This document shows positions 57,818 through 58,182 of a DNA stretch of 58,182 bases, one piece after another. Both the position numbers and the translations under genes were made by a program. The notes under the pieces were generated by a model. It was given only the letters and a program-made list of their open reading frames with translations. It ran no database searches and was not told where the DNA came from. This DNA is from Gammaproteobacteria bacterium (GTDB lineage: Bacteria; Pseudomonadota; Gammaproteobacteria; SZUA-140). Location of the stretch: positions 1 through 58,182 of the forward strand of contig JAKISP010000023.1 in assembly GCA_021648525.1 (NCBI GenBank), read 5' to 3'. Numbering within the stretch: position 1 is the stretch's first letter; every line of letters starts with the position of its first letter.

Positions 57818-57852
57818 AAAAAAACCCGGAAGATAACGCTTCCAGGCTTCTT
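57818..57852 (+). terminator. Possible terminator after the Omp85-like gene
   Basis: GGAAG (57828-57832) pairs with CTTCC (57839-57843), extended by outer C-G pairs with a mismatch, preceded by a run of seven A and followed by a weak CTTCTT tract. The A-run would make it work better for leftward transcription. Confidence 0.4.
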
Positions 57853-57859
57853 AAGTGAC

Positions 57860-57883
57860 GGTTCTTTGTAGATCTGTGTGAAA
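57860..57883 (+). repeat. 24-bp IS-end-like repeat, copy 2
   Basis: Matches 33494-33517 at 22 of 24 positions in the same orientation (GGTTCTTTGTAGA...GTGTGAAA). Sequence of a broken TIR-like gene begins directly after it, so it may mark the edge of an inserted or removed element. Confidence 0.6.
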
Positions 57884-58082
57884 TACCCGACAAAATATCA
57901 TCCTGGAACCTGGGTATTTTTACGGGGCAGAGGGCGGCTCAAATGTTTGTGTTTTATTCAAAGGAAACATAGAAATACCCAGTGACCACCCAGGGATGGC
58001 CTATGTAGAGATGGATGACCGCAGCACATGGAGATTCAGCCTCGCACCGAAACTAAAACAAACTGATATAACAAGCAAGTAG
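57882..58082 (+). pseudogene. C-terminal fragment of a TIR-like nucleotide-binding protein (PF10137 type)
   Basis: An open frame of 66 codons with no start codon of its own ends at TAG (58080-58082). It reads RQNIILEPGYFYGAEGGSNV, then CVLFKGNIEIPSDHPGMAYV, then EMDDRSTWRFSLAPKLK. This follows the C-terminal half of predicted nucleotide-binding TIR-like proteins (…N-V..E-x-G-Y-F-x-G…V-C-x-L…E-x-P-S-D…G-x-x-Y-I-x-x-D…W-x-x-x-L-A-x-E-L-K), which serve in CBASS/Pycsar-like antiphage defence. The N-terminal part with the active site is missing and the 24-bp repeat is in its place. Confidence 0.65.
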
Positions 58083-58093
58083 CCCGATGAGAT

Positions 58094-58175
58094 GGTCTCC
58101 TCCCACCTCCTAATCGGCGTCATAATGCGCCATGATGGGAGTGTAGATTCCGTCAAACAGAAGCAGGAGGAGACC
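58094..58175. repeat. 10-bp inverted repeat in the leader of the edge gene
   Basis: GGTCTCCTCC (58094-58103) and GGAGGAGACC (58166-58175) are perfect inverse complements. The right arm contains the ribosome site of the ORF starting at 58178. It could hide that site in an RNA stem or be part of a mobile element's end. Confidence 0.6.
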
Positions 58176-58177
58176 AC

Positions 58178-58182
58178 ATGAA
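58178..58182 (+). CDS. Start of a gene cut by the window edge
   Basis: ATGAA at the end of the window follows a strong GGAGG ribosome site at 7 bases. Only five bases are seen so the product is unknown. The inverted-repeat leader next to a broken defence gene suggests a transposase gene, without proof. Confidence 0.4.

Overview
The window is a chromosomal segment of a gammaproteobacterium. Supporting evidence is the gene content and order: rpsF-priB-rpsR-(DUF2232)-rplI-dnaB-alr-radA, tesA divergent from an ybbA/ybbP-type ABC pair, a UvrY/GacA response regulator, mfd, lpxH, ettA and oxyR. The order ilvI-ilvH-ilvC-psd-pssA-leuA is one I associate mainly with Betaproteobacteria, so I place it only at class level. 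Most of the DNA is ordinary housekeeping; the accessory material sits in a few scars between operons.

Layout. 1-5037: a palindromic repeat, an aminoglycoside-phosphotransferase/P-loop kinase fusion on the minus strand, a small hypothetical gene, then a YoaA/DinG helicase overlapping tsaB. 5038-14692: two palindromes and an 8.6-kb gene for a secreted beta-propeller/Ig/NHL/RHS giant whose C-terminal tip is cut short against a broken transposase-like gene, then a small orphan ORF. 14700-22170: trpD2/ybiB, a YccA-type membrane protein, tRNA-Ser(UGA), uvrY, tesA, ybbA, ybbP and a secreted dienelactone-hydrolase fold that has lost its catalytic residues. 22171-30521: a leader with a tautomerase relic and an attenuator-like terminator, then ilvI-ilvH-ilvC, a Psd-like protein lacking its catalytic His and pyruvoyl-forming Ser, pssA, leuA, a family-4 UDG-like protein and rimI. 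30522-34659: a short rubredoxin gene divergent from oxyR, a membrane diguanylate cyclase, an IS3 scar and dusC. 34870-41503: ribosomal/replication cluster. 41552-47630: tetR, an MMPL-type RND exporter, a LolA-like periplasmic protein and an outer-membrane barrel in one tight operon with a perfect 14-bp operator-like palindrome upstream, and a divergent hypothetical gene. 47643-57805: nitrobindin-like protein, DsbB/DsbA pair, mfd, lpxH, periplasmic cyclophilin, ettA and a one-POTRA Omp85 protein. 57806-58182: an IS-end-like repeat, a C-terminal fragment of a TIR-like nucleotide-binding (PF10137-type) defence protein, and an inverted repeat leading into a gene that starts at the window edge.

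How genes work together: ilvI/H/C and leuA supply branched-chain amino acids and are interleaved with phospholipid head-group genes; dnaB, priB, radA, mfd, yoaA and the UDG-like gene form a scattered replication/repair set; OxyR probably controls the rubredoxin; DsbB and DsbA form an oxidative-folding pair; the tetR-RND-LolA-barrel operon looks like a complete inner-to-outer membrane lipid or hydrophobic-compound export route. The most novel material is the pair of pseudoenzymes (Psd-like, DLH-like), the giant RHS protein with a lost tip, the RND/LolA/barrel operon, and relics (TIR-like, tautomerase, IS3, zinc-ribbon transposase-like) not visible as intact ORFs.

All functional calls come from reading motifs by eye; no database search was run.
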